From the NCBI RefSeq assembly GCF_900130045.1, contig NZ_FQXT01000001.1, positions 434,001 through 498,000 of the forward strand: a stretch of 64,000 nucleotides of DNA. The letters are read 5' to 3'. Below the pieces are notes generated by a model. The model did no database searches. It saw only the letters and a list, made by a program, of their open reading frames with translations, and had not been told where the DNA came from. The stretch's first letter is position 1, and every line of letters begins with the position of its first letter. Source of the DNA: Leeuwenhoekiella palythoae. GTDB lineage: Bacteria > Bacteroidota > Bacteroidia > Flavobacteriales > Flavobacteriaceae. This document shows positions 27,212 to 36,620 of this stretch, piece after piece. A program made the position numbers and the translations under genes.

Positions 27212-27289
27212 CGGGTGTTTTTGTTCTTGTAAAGTAGCCAAGTTGAGTAAAACGACTTTGGACGACACCAACAAAAACACCCGTTTTTT
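27212..27289 (+). terminator. Long-stem terminator after the tricorn gene
   Basis: A perfect 14-bp stem (CGGGTGTTTTTGTT and complement, 27212-27225 and 27270-27283) encloses a 44-base loop that itself can pair AAAGT with ACTTT. Six T residues follow. It lies just before the next start codon (27296). Confidence 0.75.
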
Positions 27290-27295
27290 ATAGCT

Positions 27296-27901
27296 ATGAA
27301 AAACCTATTTCAAACCGTCATTTTAATATTTACCAGTCTTTATTCCTTTTCCCAAACTACATATGAAGCCGAAATCCTTCAATTTCAAAATGACCTAAAC
27401 ACTGAATATAAAAATCCGGAAGAATCGCCTTTAACTCCAAAAGAGCAAAAGGAATTTAAAAAACATAGCTTCTACCCTATCGATTCGACCTATCGGGTTG
27501 TGGCGCAATTTCAAAAAATAGAAGATCCGGAAGAGATTCAATTTCCAACCTCATCGGGTGCGATCAAAACCTATGATACCTATGCCCTTGCTACTTTTGA
27601 ACTGGAAGGAAAAACCTATCAATTACCCATTTATCAAAGTCACATGCTACGTAAAATGGAGGAATACAAAGACTATCTCTTTTTACCGTTTACAGATTAC
27701 ACCAGCGGTGTGGAAACCTACGGCGCCGGTCGCTACATAGATCTTAGAATCCCCGAAGGCAATACGATTGTAATAGATTTCAACAAAGCGTACAATCCCT
27801 TTTGTGCGTATAGCCCTAATTATTCGTGTCCAATTCCACCGGAAGCCAATGATCTTAAATTAGAAATTAAAGCGGGAATACGAGGGCCAGAAGAACATTA
27901 G
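27296..27901 (+). CDS. DUF1684 domain-containing protein, secreted
   Basis: A 201-residue exported protein (signal ends LYSFSQ). The body matches DUF1684: a N-terminal helix with the SPLTPKEQKEF segment, then FYPIDSTYRV, GRYIDLRIPEGNTIVIDFNKAYNPFCAYS and the terminal CPIPPEANDLKLEIKAG. Two cysteines in the CAY...CP motif are conserved in the family. Biochemical role unknown. Convergent with the M1 peptidase gene, one base apart. Confidence 0.9.
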   Translation: MKNLFQTVILIFTSLYSFSQTTYEAEILQFQNDLNTEYKNPEESPLTPKEQKEFKKHSFYPIDSTYRVVAQFQKIEDPEEIQFPTSSGAIKTYDTYALATFELEGKTYQLPIYQSHMLRKMEEYKDYLFLPFTDYTSGVETYGAGRYIDLRIPEGNTIVIDFNKAYNPFCAYSPNYSCPIPPEANDLKLEIKAGIRGPEEH

Positions 27902-27902
27902 C

Positions 27903-29576
27903 TTACAATTCTTTGACCAAAGCTACATTGAGGTAATACATTTTTTCAATACGATCTGGCGTAAGCAGGTATTGATTTTTCATCGTAATATCTACTGCTT
28001 TCCAGGTATTCGCTACCGGAAAGATTTTTAGCTCCTCGTGCGTTCCCACCAGACTTAAGGGTAAATCAAAACCTTCAATACAGTTGACATAGCGGTATTT
28101 GATCTGGTTATTTTCAGCATCTACAAAAAGCTCTAAAGTTGGAATCTCGGTCATAGTCAAATACTGCTCAAAAACTTTAGAATAATCGAAATCGGCTTTG
28201 CGCGAAATATACTCCTGTACCTCACTGCCATCAACAGTTTTGTTATGAAAAGTCTGATTCAATCCGGCCAAAATGTTTCTAAATAATTGATCGTTATTGA
28301 TGCTGTGGCGAATGCTGTGGAGCAAATTTCCTCCTTTGGGGTACATATCACCACTCCCCTGAGCGTTCACGCCATACGCCGGAATAATAGGCGTTTTATT
28401 ACCGATCCCTTGGCGAATACCATAATTATATGCATTGGCAGCTTCAGGACCGTAGTTGTAATCTACAAACAGGGTCTCGCTATAATTGGTAAAGCTTTCG
28501 TGCACCCACATATCAGCGAGGTCATTTGTGGTGATGTTGTTGCCAAACCACTCGTGACCGCTTTCGTGAATGATAATAAAATCCCAAGTCAAGCCCAATC
28601 CGGTGCCTGAGCCGTCACGACCGCGATAGCCACCGGCGTAGTAATTTCCGTAAGAAACCGCCGATTGATGCTCCATCCCGGTATTGTCTACTTCTATCAG
28701 TTTGTAACCATCCTCGTAAAACGGATACGGCCCAAACCAATACTCAAAGGCATTCAGCATATTACGCACTTCTTTGGGCATATACTCTTTGGCTTTTTCC
28801 AGGTTATAATCCAGCACCCAATAATTGAGATCAAGATCACCTTTTACACCCGGATATACCTCTTTAAAATTCTCGTAATGCCCGATATACGGAATGATCG
28901 TATAATTACTTATTTGGTTTTCAACGCCCCATTTATAACTCGTGGTACCATCTTGATGTTCGATTTTATCGAGTAAGCGACCGTTAGCCACGGCAGTCAA
29001 CGCATCAGGAACACGCATCGTTAACGAAGCGCCACGATCGGGTTCGTCGCTTTGATGATCCTTATTGGGGTACCAGATAGAAGCGCCCAAACCTTGACAC
29101 GTGACGGTCATCAACCGTCGGCCTTCTGCATCTTTAGAAAACGACCAGCCACCATCCCAGGGTGGTCGTACCGCTACGTGCGGATTTCCACTAAAAAAGA
29201 TCTTTACGGTATGCTCAGAATCTAATTCCTGCGGAAGCGTATTGACCCAATACACATTGCCTTCTCTTTTAAATTGCAGTTCGGTTGCATCATCGTCAAA
29301 AAGAATGCGGTCGATCACCAGCGGTTCTTGCAAATCGATTTGCATCACATCAGGATGCTTTTCCTGAACTACTTTATAAGTGATTTGATTTGCCCCGGAA
29401 GTAAACTGCTTATCATAATCGGGTTGCACCTCAATATCGTAGCGCATCACATCCCACCACGCCCGTTGTGGAGTAATGCTTCCGCGTAAACTATCGGCTC
29501 TTGTAAATTCTTGTGCAGCGACAGAAAGACTCAAAATAAGTCCGAAAAATGTCAGCAATATGACTTTTCTGTTCAA
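27903..29576 (-). CDS. M1 family metallopeptidase, secreted
   Basis: A 557-residue zinc aminopeptidase-like protein with a signal peptide (ends SLSVAAQ). Zinc site HESGH (337-341) with Glu 360 in WVHESF as third ligand. GMEHQ (300-304) stands where aminopeptidases have GxMEN. It is the last gene of a minus-strand operon, only 3 bases after the DUF5695 gene, so it is cotranscribed with arabinan-degrading functions. This may reflect attack on glycoproteins such as arabinogalactan proteins (inference). Confidence 0.92.
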   Translation of the reverse strand: MNRKVILLTFFGLILSLSVAAQEFTRADSLRGSITPQRAWWDVMRYDIEVQPDYDKQFTSGANQITYKVVQEKHPDVMQIDLQEPLVIDRILFDDDATELQFKREGNVYWVNTLPQELDSEHTVKIFFSGNPHVAVRPPWDGGWSFSKDAEGRRLMTVTCQGLGASIWYPNKDHQSDEPDRGASLTMRVPDALTAVANGRLLDKIEHQDGTTSYKWGVENQISNYTIIPYIGHYENFKEVYPGVKGDLDLNYWVLDYNLEKAKEYMPKEVRNMLNAFEYWFGPYPFYEDGYKLIEVDNTGMEHQSAVSYGNYYAGGYRGRDGSGTGLGLTWDFIIIHESGHEWFGNNITTNDLADMWVHESFTNYSETLFVDYNYGPEAANAYNYGIRQGIGNKTPIIPAYGVNAQGSGDMYPKGGNLLHSIRHSINNDQLFRNILAGLNQTFHNKTVDGSEVQEYISRKADFDYSKVFEQYLTMTEIPTLELFVDAENNQIKYRYVNCIEGFDLPLSLVGTHEELKIFPVANTWKAVDITMKNQYLLTPDRIEKMYYLNVALVKEL

Positions 29577-29579
29577 TGT

Positions 29580-32276
29580 TTAATGTTTTAGGGTAAGTGT
29601 GATCGGTTTTGCTTGAAGCGGAATTTTATATGCACCGCGCACCTTCTCGTAGTCTAATGTATATTCCTCTGGAAGGTTTACGTAGGCAAACGGAGTGATT
29701 TCAGATTTAGGCGCTAACGTAAGCTGTACCTCTTTCGTTTTCTTATCAAAGCTAACTTGCTGAACCGCTCCGGCATCTAAAGTGATCCACAAAGCTAACG
29801 GCTGAACAAACACAGCGTTTTTAGCAGCGGTTGTTAATTGCATTGTAACAGAATTCTTTTCTTCTGTAAGATTTCCGCCGAAGGCCAAATAGCCCAATTC
29901 TGCATCTTCAACCAAATACGCCGAAGAATTGATCGCATAGCCATAGAAATTAGAACCATAATCACCCGACAGGTAATCGATCTCTAGCGTTGAAGGCCAA
30001 CTGTGAAAAGCTGCCGCTCCAAAACCATCTTCCGTTATATTAGAAACCGCACCCAGCAAGCCGCCGTAACCAACTTTCAACAAATGTAAATCCTCAGGAT
30101 TTTCCCGATAATTGTCCAGTACAGGAATCGCATTAAGCCCGGAACCGTAATGATGAATCTGGCGTTCTACACGCGATAGTTTACCACCATAAAGAAAATC
30201 CCAATAGCGGCGGGCATTCCCATTATAAGCCCAGTGCGGCATTGTGGGCATATAGGCTAAAATAGCGCTCAAAGTCACCGCTGCTTTAGCGTCATAGCCA
30301 AAATAATCAGACCACATGTACACCTCTTCCTGACCGGTAGAATCCCACGGCATCTCACTACCAAAAGGGTATGCCAGCGACTCCCAATGGTCGGCACGTT
30401 TTTTCATTTCGGCTTCAAGTTTGGTAGCTTCTTCTGTGAGTTGCTCGCGTTTTAAATCCTCGAGTACGTGCAGAAAAACACTTCCTTCCATCTGACCAAA
30501 CTGCGCATAATAGGGTGCCTGAGTAGTCATCGCCAATGTGGTTTGATACGCTTGCTCCAGATACCATTTCCAGTCTTTTTGTGTGACCAGATTATCGTGG
30601 TAGCGTGACAAGCGGTAGAGCGTCCAATATGCAGCAACCACGTGCGGATAGTTGTACGATCTTCCGGGATCTGCAGCCCCTTCTTTATTCCAGGCCGCCC
30701 AGGTATTCCAATTTATCGTGTCGTTATAAGTTCCTGCCGGAAATTCTTCCGGCTCATAATACAACACACTTTTACGCACGCCGTATTTATGTTCGCCCTC
30801 AGCATTTTGTAACACGCCCCAAACGGTTTGGTTTACAAAATCTTCCAGTTTTGAAACCTGTTCCTGATCAGGCTGAAGGTATTGTTTCATCATTCCGCCT
30901 AACCAGCTTCCAGCGCCACCTTCATCGCTCAAACCGGCAATCCAAACCCTTCCGTCTTGCGTAACCTGACGCTTGTTCTGATAATCATACGAAATCAATG
31001 AAGGTGCTCTATTGAACAGATCTTCATCGTCATCAAACCACTGCTTGTCAAAAAGGAAATTCCCAAAATCGGCAACCAGTTCACTTTCGGGCTTAATCAC
31101 TTTATAGTTGATACTTTGCGTTTTTCCATTCGTGTACTTGATCTCAACTCGGGCTCTTCCCCATTGATTTCCGGTAACGGTGTACACATCATACGCATTC
31201 TTAGCTGCATCTTTCTCAACCGAAAGCGCACCTTCAGGAGCCACTTTGATACTGTTTACATCAGAATTATATTTTAAAAACAGTTTTCCCTGTACATCCT
31301 GCGGAAGCACATATCCCGGTACACCAACAGCCACCGACATATCTTTTTCGGTCAGTTGTTGCTGTACTTTTTTGATTTCCGGAGCGAGTGTTAATCGTAC
31401 AGAAAATGTTTTGAGTTCGCCTGGTTTTAAGAAACTTGACGTTGGCGTATTCCATTGCTTTACACCTTTCCATTCATCTGAAGCATAAGCCTTGCTGTTG
31501 GCCATCCACTCGTGAAACCCTTCAAACACAATACTGCGCGGCGAAGGATCGTCAAGCAACGGGCGATAGGCTTCAAATGGCATATTGTTCTCAGGAAGAA
31601 CGAGTAAGGTTTTGCCTTTTCCGTCTAAGCGTTTTACTTCAAGATAGCCTGCATCCAGCCCGATATACGGATCAAAAAATACATTCTTAGCGTGCGCTTC
31701 TTCCAGCGAATTTCCTTCTAAAATATTATTGAAGATCATCGGGATTCCCAGCGCGCCTAACTCGACAGGTTGATCGGTTTTATTCTGAAAATCAAAAGCC
31801 AAAATCAAGTCGCCGTCGGCTTCGGTATAGTTGCGTGTAATGTCAAGCGGAAGATCTTCCGGCAAGGTATTGGCTAAATTTGCAGCAGCCAAAGCGCCTT
31901 CTTTAGCTATCGCTTCCACAGGTTTTCTAGAAGTCGCGGTTGAGACCGTACTCCATTCATTTGAACCTTCTAGGCGGTATCTAAAATTGATATCTCCCAA
32001 ATGGTAGAGTCCGTTGCCGGCTCTGATCTCCAAGCGATCTCCGGGAGTAAAATCAAATCCAGGATCTGATTTTGGAGCCAAGGAAGCCACTGTTTGCGAA
32101 GCCTTGACCAACTTCAGTATAAATTGATCGGTTTCTAAGGTTTCAAAGCCCGAGTCCAAACCTAAAGTTGCTTCTCGCTCTTTGACCTTGTCCCAATATT
32201 CCTGGGCTTGTGCATCGGCTGTAATGCCTATAAAAAGAAGAATAAATACCCCTAATGCTTTTTTGTACGTGTTCAT
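29580..32276 (-). CDS. DUF5695 domain-containing protein, putative glycoside hydrolase
   Basis: An 898-residue secreted protein (signal ends GITADAQ). I recognise it as a DUF5695-type protein. The N-terminal half is beta-rich, and the C-terminal half carries aromatic-rich helices (WNTWAAWNKEGAADPGRSYN, WALYRLSRYHDN-like stretches) typical of an (alpha/alpha)6-barrel glycosidase fold. Its position between a GH51 arabinofuranosidase and an M1 peptidase, with 12 and 3 base spacings, supports action on an arabinose-containing glycan. Catalytic residues and substrate cannot be assigned. Confidence 0.75.
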   Translation of the reverse strand: MNTYKKALGVFILLFIGITADAQAQEYWDKVKEREATLGLDSGFETLETDQFILKLVKASQTVASLAPKSDPGFDFTPGDRLEIRAGNGLYHLGDINFRYRLEGSNEWSTVSTATSRKPVEAIAKEGALAAANLANTLPEDLPLDITRNYTEADGDLILAFDFQNKTDQPVELGALGIPMIFNNILEGNSLEEAHAKNVFFDPYIGLDAGYLEVKRLDGKGKTLLVLPENNMPFEAYRPLLDDPSPRSIVFEGFHEWMANSKAYASDEWKGVKQWNTPTSSFLKPGELKTFSVRLTLAPEIKKVQQQLTEKDMSVAVGVPGYVLPQDVQGKLFLKYNSDVNSIKVAPEGALSVEKDAAKNAYDVYTVTGNQWGRARVEIKYTNGKTQSINYKVIKPESELVADFGNFLFDKQWFDDDEDLFNRAPSLISYDYQNKRQVTQDGRVWIAGLSDEGGAGSWLGGMMKQYLQPDQEQVSKLEDFVNQTVWGVLQNAEGEHKYGVRKSVLYYEPEEFPAGTYNDTINWNTWAAWNKEGAADPGRSYNYPHVVAAYWTLYRLSRYHDNLVTQKDWKWYLEQAYQTTLAMTTQAPYYAQFGQMEGSVFLHVLEDLKREQLTEEATKLEAEMKKRADHWESLAYPFGSEMPWDSTGQEEVYMWSDYFGYDAKAAVTLSAILAYMPTMPHWAYNGNARRYWDFLYGGKLSRVERQIHHYGSGLNAIPVLDNYRENPEDLHLLKVGYGGLLGAVSNITEDGFGAAAFHSWPSTLEIDYLSGDYGSNFYGYAINSSAYLVEDAELGYLAFGGNLTEEKNSVTMQLTTAAKNAVFVQPLALWITLDAGAVQQVSFDKKTKEVQLTLAPKSEITPFAYVNLPEEYTLDYEKVRGAYKIPLQAKPITLTLKH

Positions 32277-32288
32277 ATACGTTGCTTT

Positions 32289-34661
32289 CTAATTTAATTT
32301 GAATTTATAGATTCCTGCCGACTCCTTAGCGACCTGTAAGCTGTTATGCTCCAACTCAAAAGAAGTTTCCTCGAGGTAGATACTGTTTTTATGTGTAACA
32401 TCATTATACACCATATCGTTGGCTCCTGTGATCACAAAAGCTATTCCTTGCGTTGGAATGTCCTCTGTAATAAAGTCAAGCGCCAATTGATATTCCTGAT
32501 GCGTAGCATTGATAACCGAAAGCGTTAAATAGTTTCCATCTTCGGTTAGCGTCGCCGCGACATCTAAAGGCTCGGGAGCACCCGAAACCGCAACAGGAAT
32601 TGTCCCAAATTCTTTTCGATACACTTTTAAAACCAATCCCGTTCCTTCAAGCCAGCTGTCGGTGGGTGTTGTTTTTATCGCTCCGATCACATTTACCGTT
32701 TGCGCATAATTGGCCATATAGTACATTTCAGATTGGCGCGAGAACTCATTCAATCCGGCGGCAATTCCTAAGGCATCACGCAAGAAATAACGCGTACCCA
32801 ATAATCCAAACTCGTGCGGACCGTACCAATAATTCCATTCATCAAGTGCAATTTTTATATTTCGGTCAGCAATCTCCGGAATTTCCCTGCGAGCCCGACG
32901 GTGTTCTTCTGCGATTTCTCTAATTGCATCCGGCATTTGCTTAACGTGCGTAAGCAAACCGCCTGCGTGCCAATCCTGACGGTAAAAATGCTCGCTGATG
33001 TAAGTCATATTTTCAACAGTATTTTGATACATCATATCATTCCATTCTCCGGGATAACCCACAGCGATGATATCTATATCGGGATCTACTGCCCACATTG
33101 CTTCGGCTACTTTGTTATGCTTTTTTACATACTCTTCGATTGGCATATGGCCTAATTGCCAATCGCCAAACATCTCGTTTCCTACCGCCCAAAGTTGAAC
33201 ATCATACGGCTCAGGATGACCATTTGCCGCTCGGCGTTTTCCCATAGGCGTAGTTGCAGCACCGTTAAAATATTCCACTTCATTTGCAGCCAATGCTGCA
33301 TCACCTAAGCCGGTGTTCACAGCAATATTGGCTTCGGCATCTAGAATTTCGCAGAGTTGCATAAACTCGTGAATTCCCACATCGTTATATTCTAAGCCAT
33401 TCCAAGCGCGCTCATATCGGGTAGGGCGTGCATCGGGATTACCAATACCATCTTTCCAATCATAACCCGAGACAAAATTTCCACCGGGCCAGCGGTAAAT
33501 TGGAGAATCTAATTCTTTCAACAAGGCGATCACATCCGGGCGAAAACCTTCAATATTATCTTCCGGCATTAAGGAAATTGCGGCGAGCGTAACCGTACCC
33601 TTTCCTTCAAAAGAGATCTCTAGACTTGCTAAACTTCCTGAATTCTCCCCTGTATGCAATTCAAATTCTTTGGTAACAAATGCTTCCGATTCCGGAATAC
33701 TGAAACCAACCGTATTTTTAGAATTGAGCGCCTCCAGACCAATACTGACCTCCTTAAAAGATCCTTTAGTTTTGTAAACAATTCGACCTACATAATTCGT
33801 ATTCGGTTTGACAGCGATTGAGTCTTGTTTCAAGAAAATTTGATTCCCATCTAATTTAAAAACCGGCAATGCCTGTTCTGAGAAGCCATTTTTTTCGTCT
33901 AAAGTTATCGCTGTACTGTCTACTGAAACTTCCCAAGGCGATGCTAAAGTACCTGGTTTATGATAAAATTTACGGTCGATAAGCATTTCTGCCCAAAGTC
34001 CGCCGTAAATAGATTTTCCCATATGCTCAATAAACTGCCCATAGATATACGGTGACATTGGCTCCTTTTGCGCTTCCAGATTAATGCTAACTTTGGGCTC
34101 AAGAGTTTGCGACGAAAGTTCTTCAAGCTTAATATCCTTAAAATAAGCCGTTCCGGAAGCAGGCGCATTTTTCCCTAATAGACATTCTATAATAAAACTG
34201 TCGTCTCCTTCGGTATTAAATGTCATTTCGACCGGTGTCCAGGCTGTGGTTCCTGTGAATACTGTATCGGCTCTAGAAGAAAACTTACCTAAACCGAATC
34301 CCGCTCCGGCATTGGATTTTTCAGTCGAAACATCCTCTGCTTTTATGAATCCGCTAACCTTATATTGAGCATAGGGCTTGACATTTACTTTCTTAAAAAT
34401 ACGTCCGGTTTGAAGGCTGTCGTGCGTGATCACTAATACTTTAGCATCGGTATCCTTTAAAATACTGTCTGAATAATTCTCTTGATTGCTCCAATATTCT
34501 GTTTCCCATCCGGCATCTTTGAATGCAAAGTTTTTATCTGGCGATAAAAACACCTTAGATGGTTGTTTTTCGGTTGGAGCGCAACCAGAAACCAACACAA
34601 ACAGAATACCTATAAAATTGATTTTATATACAGCGTGAAGCGATTTAGTCAAGAAATTCAT
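32289..34661 (-). CDS. GH51 alpha-L-arabinofuranosidase, lipoprotein
   Basis: A 790-residue exo-enzyme releasing terminal alpha-L-arabinofuranose. Lipoprotein signal with VLVSGC (Cys 27), so it is surface or periplasm anchored. Residues about 45-185 look like a CenC-type carbohydrate-binding module; from about 200 the GH51 core begins (YIYGQFIEHMGKSIYGGLWAEML). General acid/base Glu 496 in AVGNEMFGDW and nucleophile Glu 608 in ALDEWNYW. First gene of the operon GH51 > DUF5695 > M1 peptidase. A divergent AraC gene lies 334 bases away and is the obvious candidate regulator. Confidence 0.95.
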   Translation of the reverse strand: MNFLTKSLHAVYKINFIGILFVLVSGCAPTEKQPSKVFLSPDKNFAFKDAGWETEYWSNQENYSDSILKDTDAKVLVITHDSLQTGRIFKKVNVKPYAQYKVSGFIKAEDVSTEKSNAGAGFGLGKFSSRADTVFTGTTAWTPVEMTFNTEGDDSFIIECLLGKNAPASGTAYFKDIKLEELSSQTLEPKVSINLEAQKEPMSPYIYGQFIEHMGKSIYGGLWAEMLIDRKFYHKPGTLASPWEVSVDSTAITLDEKNGFSEQALPVFKLDGNQIFLKQDSIAVKPNTNYVGRIVYKTKGSFKEVSIGLEALNSKNTVGFSIPESEAFVTKEFELHTGENSGSLASLEISFEGKGTVTLAAISLMPEDNIEGFRPDVIALLKELDSPIYRWPGGNFVSGYDWKDGIGNPDARPTRYERAWNGLEYNDVGIHEFMQLCEILDAEANIAVNTGLGDAALAANEVEYFNGAATTPMGKRRAANGHPEPYDVQLWAVGNEMFGDWQLGHMPIEEYVKKHNKVAEAMWAVDPDIDIIAVGYPGEWNDMMYQNTVENMTYISEHFYRQDWHAGGLLTHVKQMPDAIREIAEEHRRARREIPEIADRNIKIALDEWNYWYGPHEFGLLGTRYFLRDALGIAAGLNEFSRQSEMYYMANYAQTVNVIGAIKTTPTDSWLEGTGLVLKVYRKEFGTIPVAVSGAPEPLDVAATLTEDGNYLTLSVINATHQEYQLALDFITEDIPTQGIAFVITGANDMVYNDVTHKNSIYLEETSFELEHNSLQVAKESAGIYKFKLN

Positions 34662-34780
34662 ACTCGGAAGAAGTCTTAAAATAACAGAAAAAAGGTCTGA
34701 CTAAAATAAATGTAATTCGTTAAGACCTTATTTGTTAAAGTTAGCGAAAGATAATAGCATATTAACTGAAAAACAGTTTT

Positions 34781-34798
34781 TACTATACCGTTATAGTT
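34781..34798. promoter_or_regulatory. Inverted repeat, candidate operator between GH51 operon and AraC gene
   Basis: ACTATA and its exact complement TATAGT flank CCGT, with further T/A symmetry outside. It is the clearest dyad in the 334-base divergent intergenic region (34662-34995), which otherwise shows only AT-rich DNA and no confident promoter. Assignment as an AraC operator is inference. Confidence 0.35.
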
Positions 34799-34995
34799 AA
34801 TCAAGTACTAATACTGATGAAATATCGCCCAAATAAAACGTTTTATGCATTTCAAGTAGTGTCAAAATGTTAAAGTCCCTTTTTTATGATGAATAAGTAA
34901 CCTATCTTGATACTATATTATCCCTAAACTTGACATGAATCATTTTTTAATGCCAATTTTATAGCAAGCACAAACAAATAGTCACCCTTACCCCT

Positions 34996-35841
34996 ATGAA
35001 AGTTCTTCCTTTTAAAATACCCAAGCCCGGTAAAGAAGCGCTTGTTTACCAAGAAGATCACGAACTCAAATTCTACGACAAACTTCACGAGCACGAGGAG
35101 ATCCAGATCAGTTATATTGCAAAAGGTTCGGGAAATTTAATTCTTGGCGATACGATCAATGATTATCGTGAAGGCGATATTCTGGTCATTGGCGAACACG
35201 TTCCTCACGTGTTTAGAAGCGATGATAACGCGATCGATAAATCTATTATGTACACGCTGTTTTTCACCAAGAATTCCTTCGGAAAAGAGTTTTTCAAGCT
35301 TACTGAAATGTCAGGAATCGATAGTTTTTTTGATGAAGCCGAATACGGAATGAAGATCGAAACGAATACCGAATCACTCATTAGAAAATTTTCTAAGTTG
35401 AAGCATCAAAGCCGTATTGAACGCCTGGCTTCATTTCTTCAAATTCTTGATTTGATTCAGCAGTCAGACAAAACTCCACTTTCATCCTTTGTTTACCATA
35501 AAAAATACACAGATATCGAAGGGAAACGTATGAGTGATGTGTATCAATACACGCTTGATCATTTTCAAGAAAATATTACGCTTGACACTATCGCAGAAAT
35601 TGCCAATATGACCAAAAATGCGTTCTGTCGTTATTTTAAGCGGCGTACCAATAAGACGTTTTTACAGTTTTTGATCGAACTGCGTATCGAGCACGCGTGT
35701 AAACTTTTGTACAAAGAAAAAGAGCTTTCTGTAGCCGCTATTTCTGAACTGTGCGGGTTTCAGAACATAGCCAATTTCAACCGAAAGTTTAAAGAATTAA
35801 AGCATACTACACCGTCACAATACCGCCTGCACGTAGCTTAA
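34996..35841 (+). CDS. AraC family regulator of the arabinose-glycan operon
   Basis: A 281-residue regulator. The N-terminal cupin has HEHEEIQISYIAKGSGNLILGD, typical of sugar-sensing AraC proteins. The C-terminal DNA-binding domain contains ITLDTIAEIANMTKNAFCRYF (HTH1) and VAAISELCGFQNIANFNRKF (HTH2), ending HTTPSQYR. Divergent from the GH51 operon, so probable control of it in response to arabinose or oligosaccharides. Its stop overlaps the convergent M23 gene by 4 bases. Confidence 0.94.
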   Translation: MKVLPFKIPKPGKEALVYQEDHELKFYDKLHEHEEIQISYIAKGSGNLILGDTINDYREGDILVIGEHVPHVFRSDDNAIDKSIMYTLFFTKNSFGKEFFKLTEMSGIDSFFDEAEYGMKIETNTESLIRKFSKLKHQSRIERLASFLQILDLIQQSDKTPLSSFVYHKKYTDIEGKRMSDVYQYTLDHFQENITLDTIAEIANMTKNAFCRYFKRRTNKTFLQFLIELRIEHACKLLYKEKELSVAAISELCGFQNIANFNRKFKELKHTTPSQYRLHVA

Positions 35842-36530
35842 GAGATCTTGAGCAATAGATTAGGATCAGGGCAATTATTCTTATAAAAATCCAGCTTTTT
35901 ATGCGTGGAAACTCCGGGATAATCGCCTTTAAACTCTTGCATATCCTTTATGATCTGAAAGTGCAAGTGCGGCCCGTAATCGCCATTTTCTTCTGAGGTT
36001 CCCAGATGCGCAAAGGTTTGACCCGCCGAGATCTTTTGTCCAACGGTCAAAGCAGATAAGGAAGCCCTAGACAAGTGACCATACAGTGTATAAAAATGGA
36101 AATCTTCAAAACGGTGTTCTAAAACAATACACGGACCGTAATCTCCATAGTTTGTGTTGTCTTTAAAACTATGAACGGTACCAGCTACCGGAGCTAAAAT
36201 CGCTGTTCCGGCGGGAACCCAGACATCTAATCCCAGATGGATGTTGCGCTTAAGTTCTGGATTATCATTATTAAAATATAGGCTTCGGTCATAAATACTA
36301 CGCTTTTCTAGATAACCGCCATATGCGACACGCCCACCAGTTTTTGCAAGAAATGTATTGATATAAAGCTGAATCGCCTCCGAAGAACTTGTATCTACTT
36401 CCTTTAGGATCTCGTTAGTCGTAGAAAGATCCAAAAATCGATAATCTGAATCCGCGTATGCCGCATCTACCACCGGTGTGAATTGGGCAGTACATTCTGC
36501 GATTCGGTTTAAAAAAAGCCTGTGTTCCAT
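35838..36530 (-). CDS. M23 family peptidase (LytM-like)
   Basis: A 230-residue peptidase with a full zinc set: His 98 and Asp 102 in HLGLD, His 152 in YGHLS and His 190 in GPHLHF. No signal peptide is seen in MEHRLFLNRIAECTAQF, so it may act in the cytosol or use an unrecognised route; this differs from typical cell-wall M23 enzymes. The N-terminal 80 residues are not recognised. Convergent with the AraC gene. Confidence 0.9.
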   Translation of the reverse strand: MEHRLFLNRIAECTAQFTPVVDAAYADSDYRFLDLSTTNEILKEVDTSSSEAIQLYINTFLAKTGGRVAYGGYLEKRSIYDRSLYFNNDNPELKRNIHLGLDVWVPAGTAILAPVAGTVHSFKDNTNYGDYGPCIVLEHRFEDFHFYTLYGHLSRASLSALTVGQKISAGQTFAHLGTSEENGDYGPHLHFQIIKDMQEFKGDYPGVSTHKKLDFYKNNCPDPNLLLKIS

Positions 36531-36567
36531 CGCGCCAAAAATACAATTCTCTATGCAGTCTAAAACA

Positions 36568-36599
36568 AAAAAGTCCGTTCTGGCAGGAACGGACTTTTT
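36568..36599 (-). terminator. Terminator of the sigma/anti-sigma/DUF4097 operon
   Basis: Perfect 13-bp stem (AAAAAGTCCGTTC and complement) with a 6-base loop, in the correct position after the stop at 36621 on the minus strand. Confidence 0.9.
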
Positions 36600-36620
36600 A
36601 CAACAATTAAACTAAAAAAC

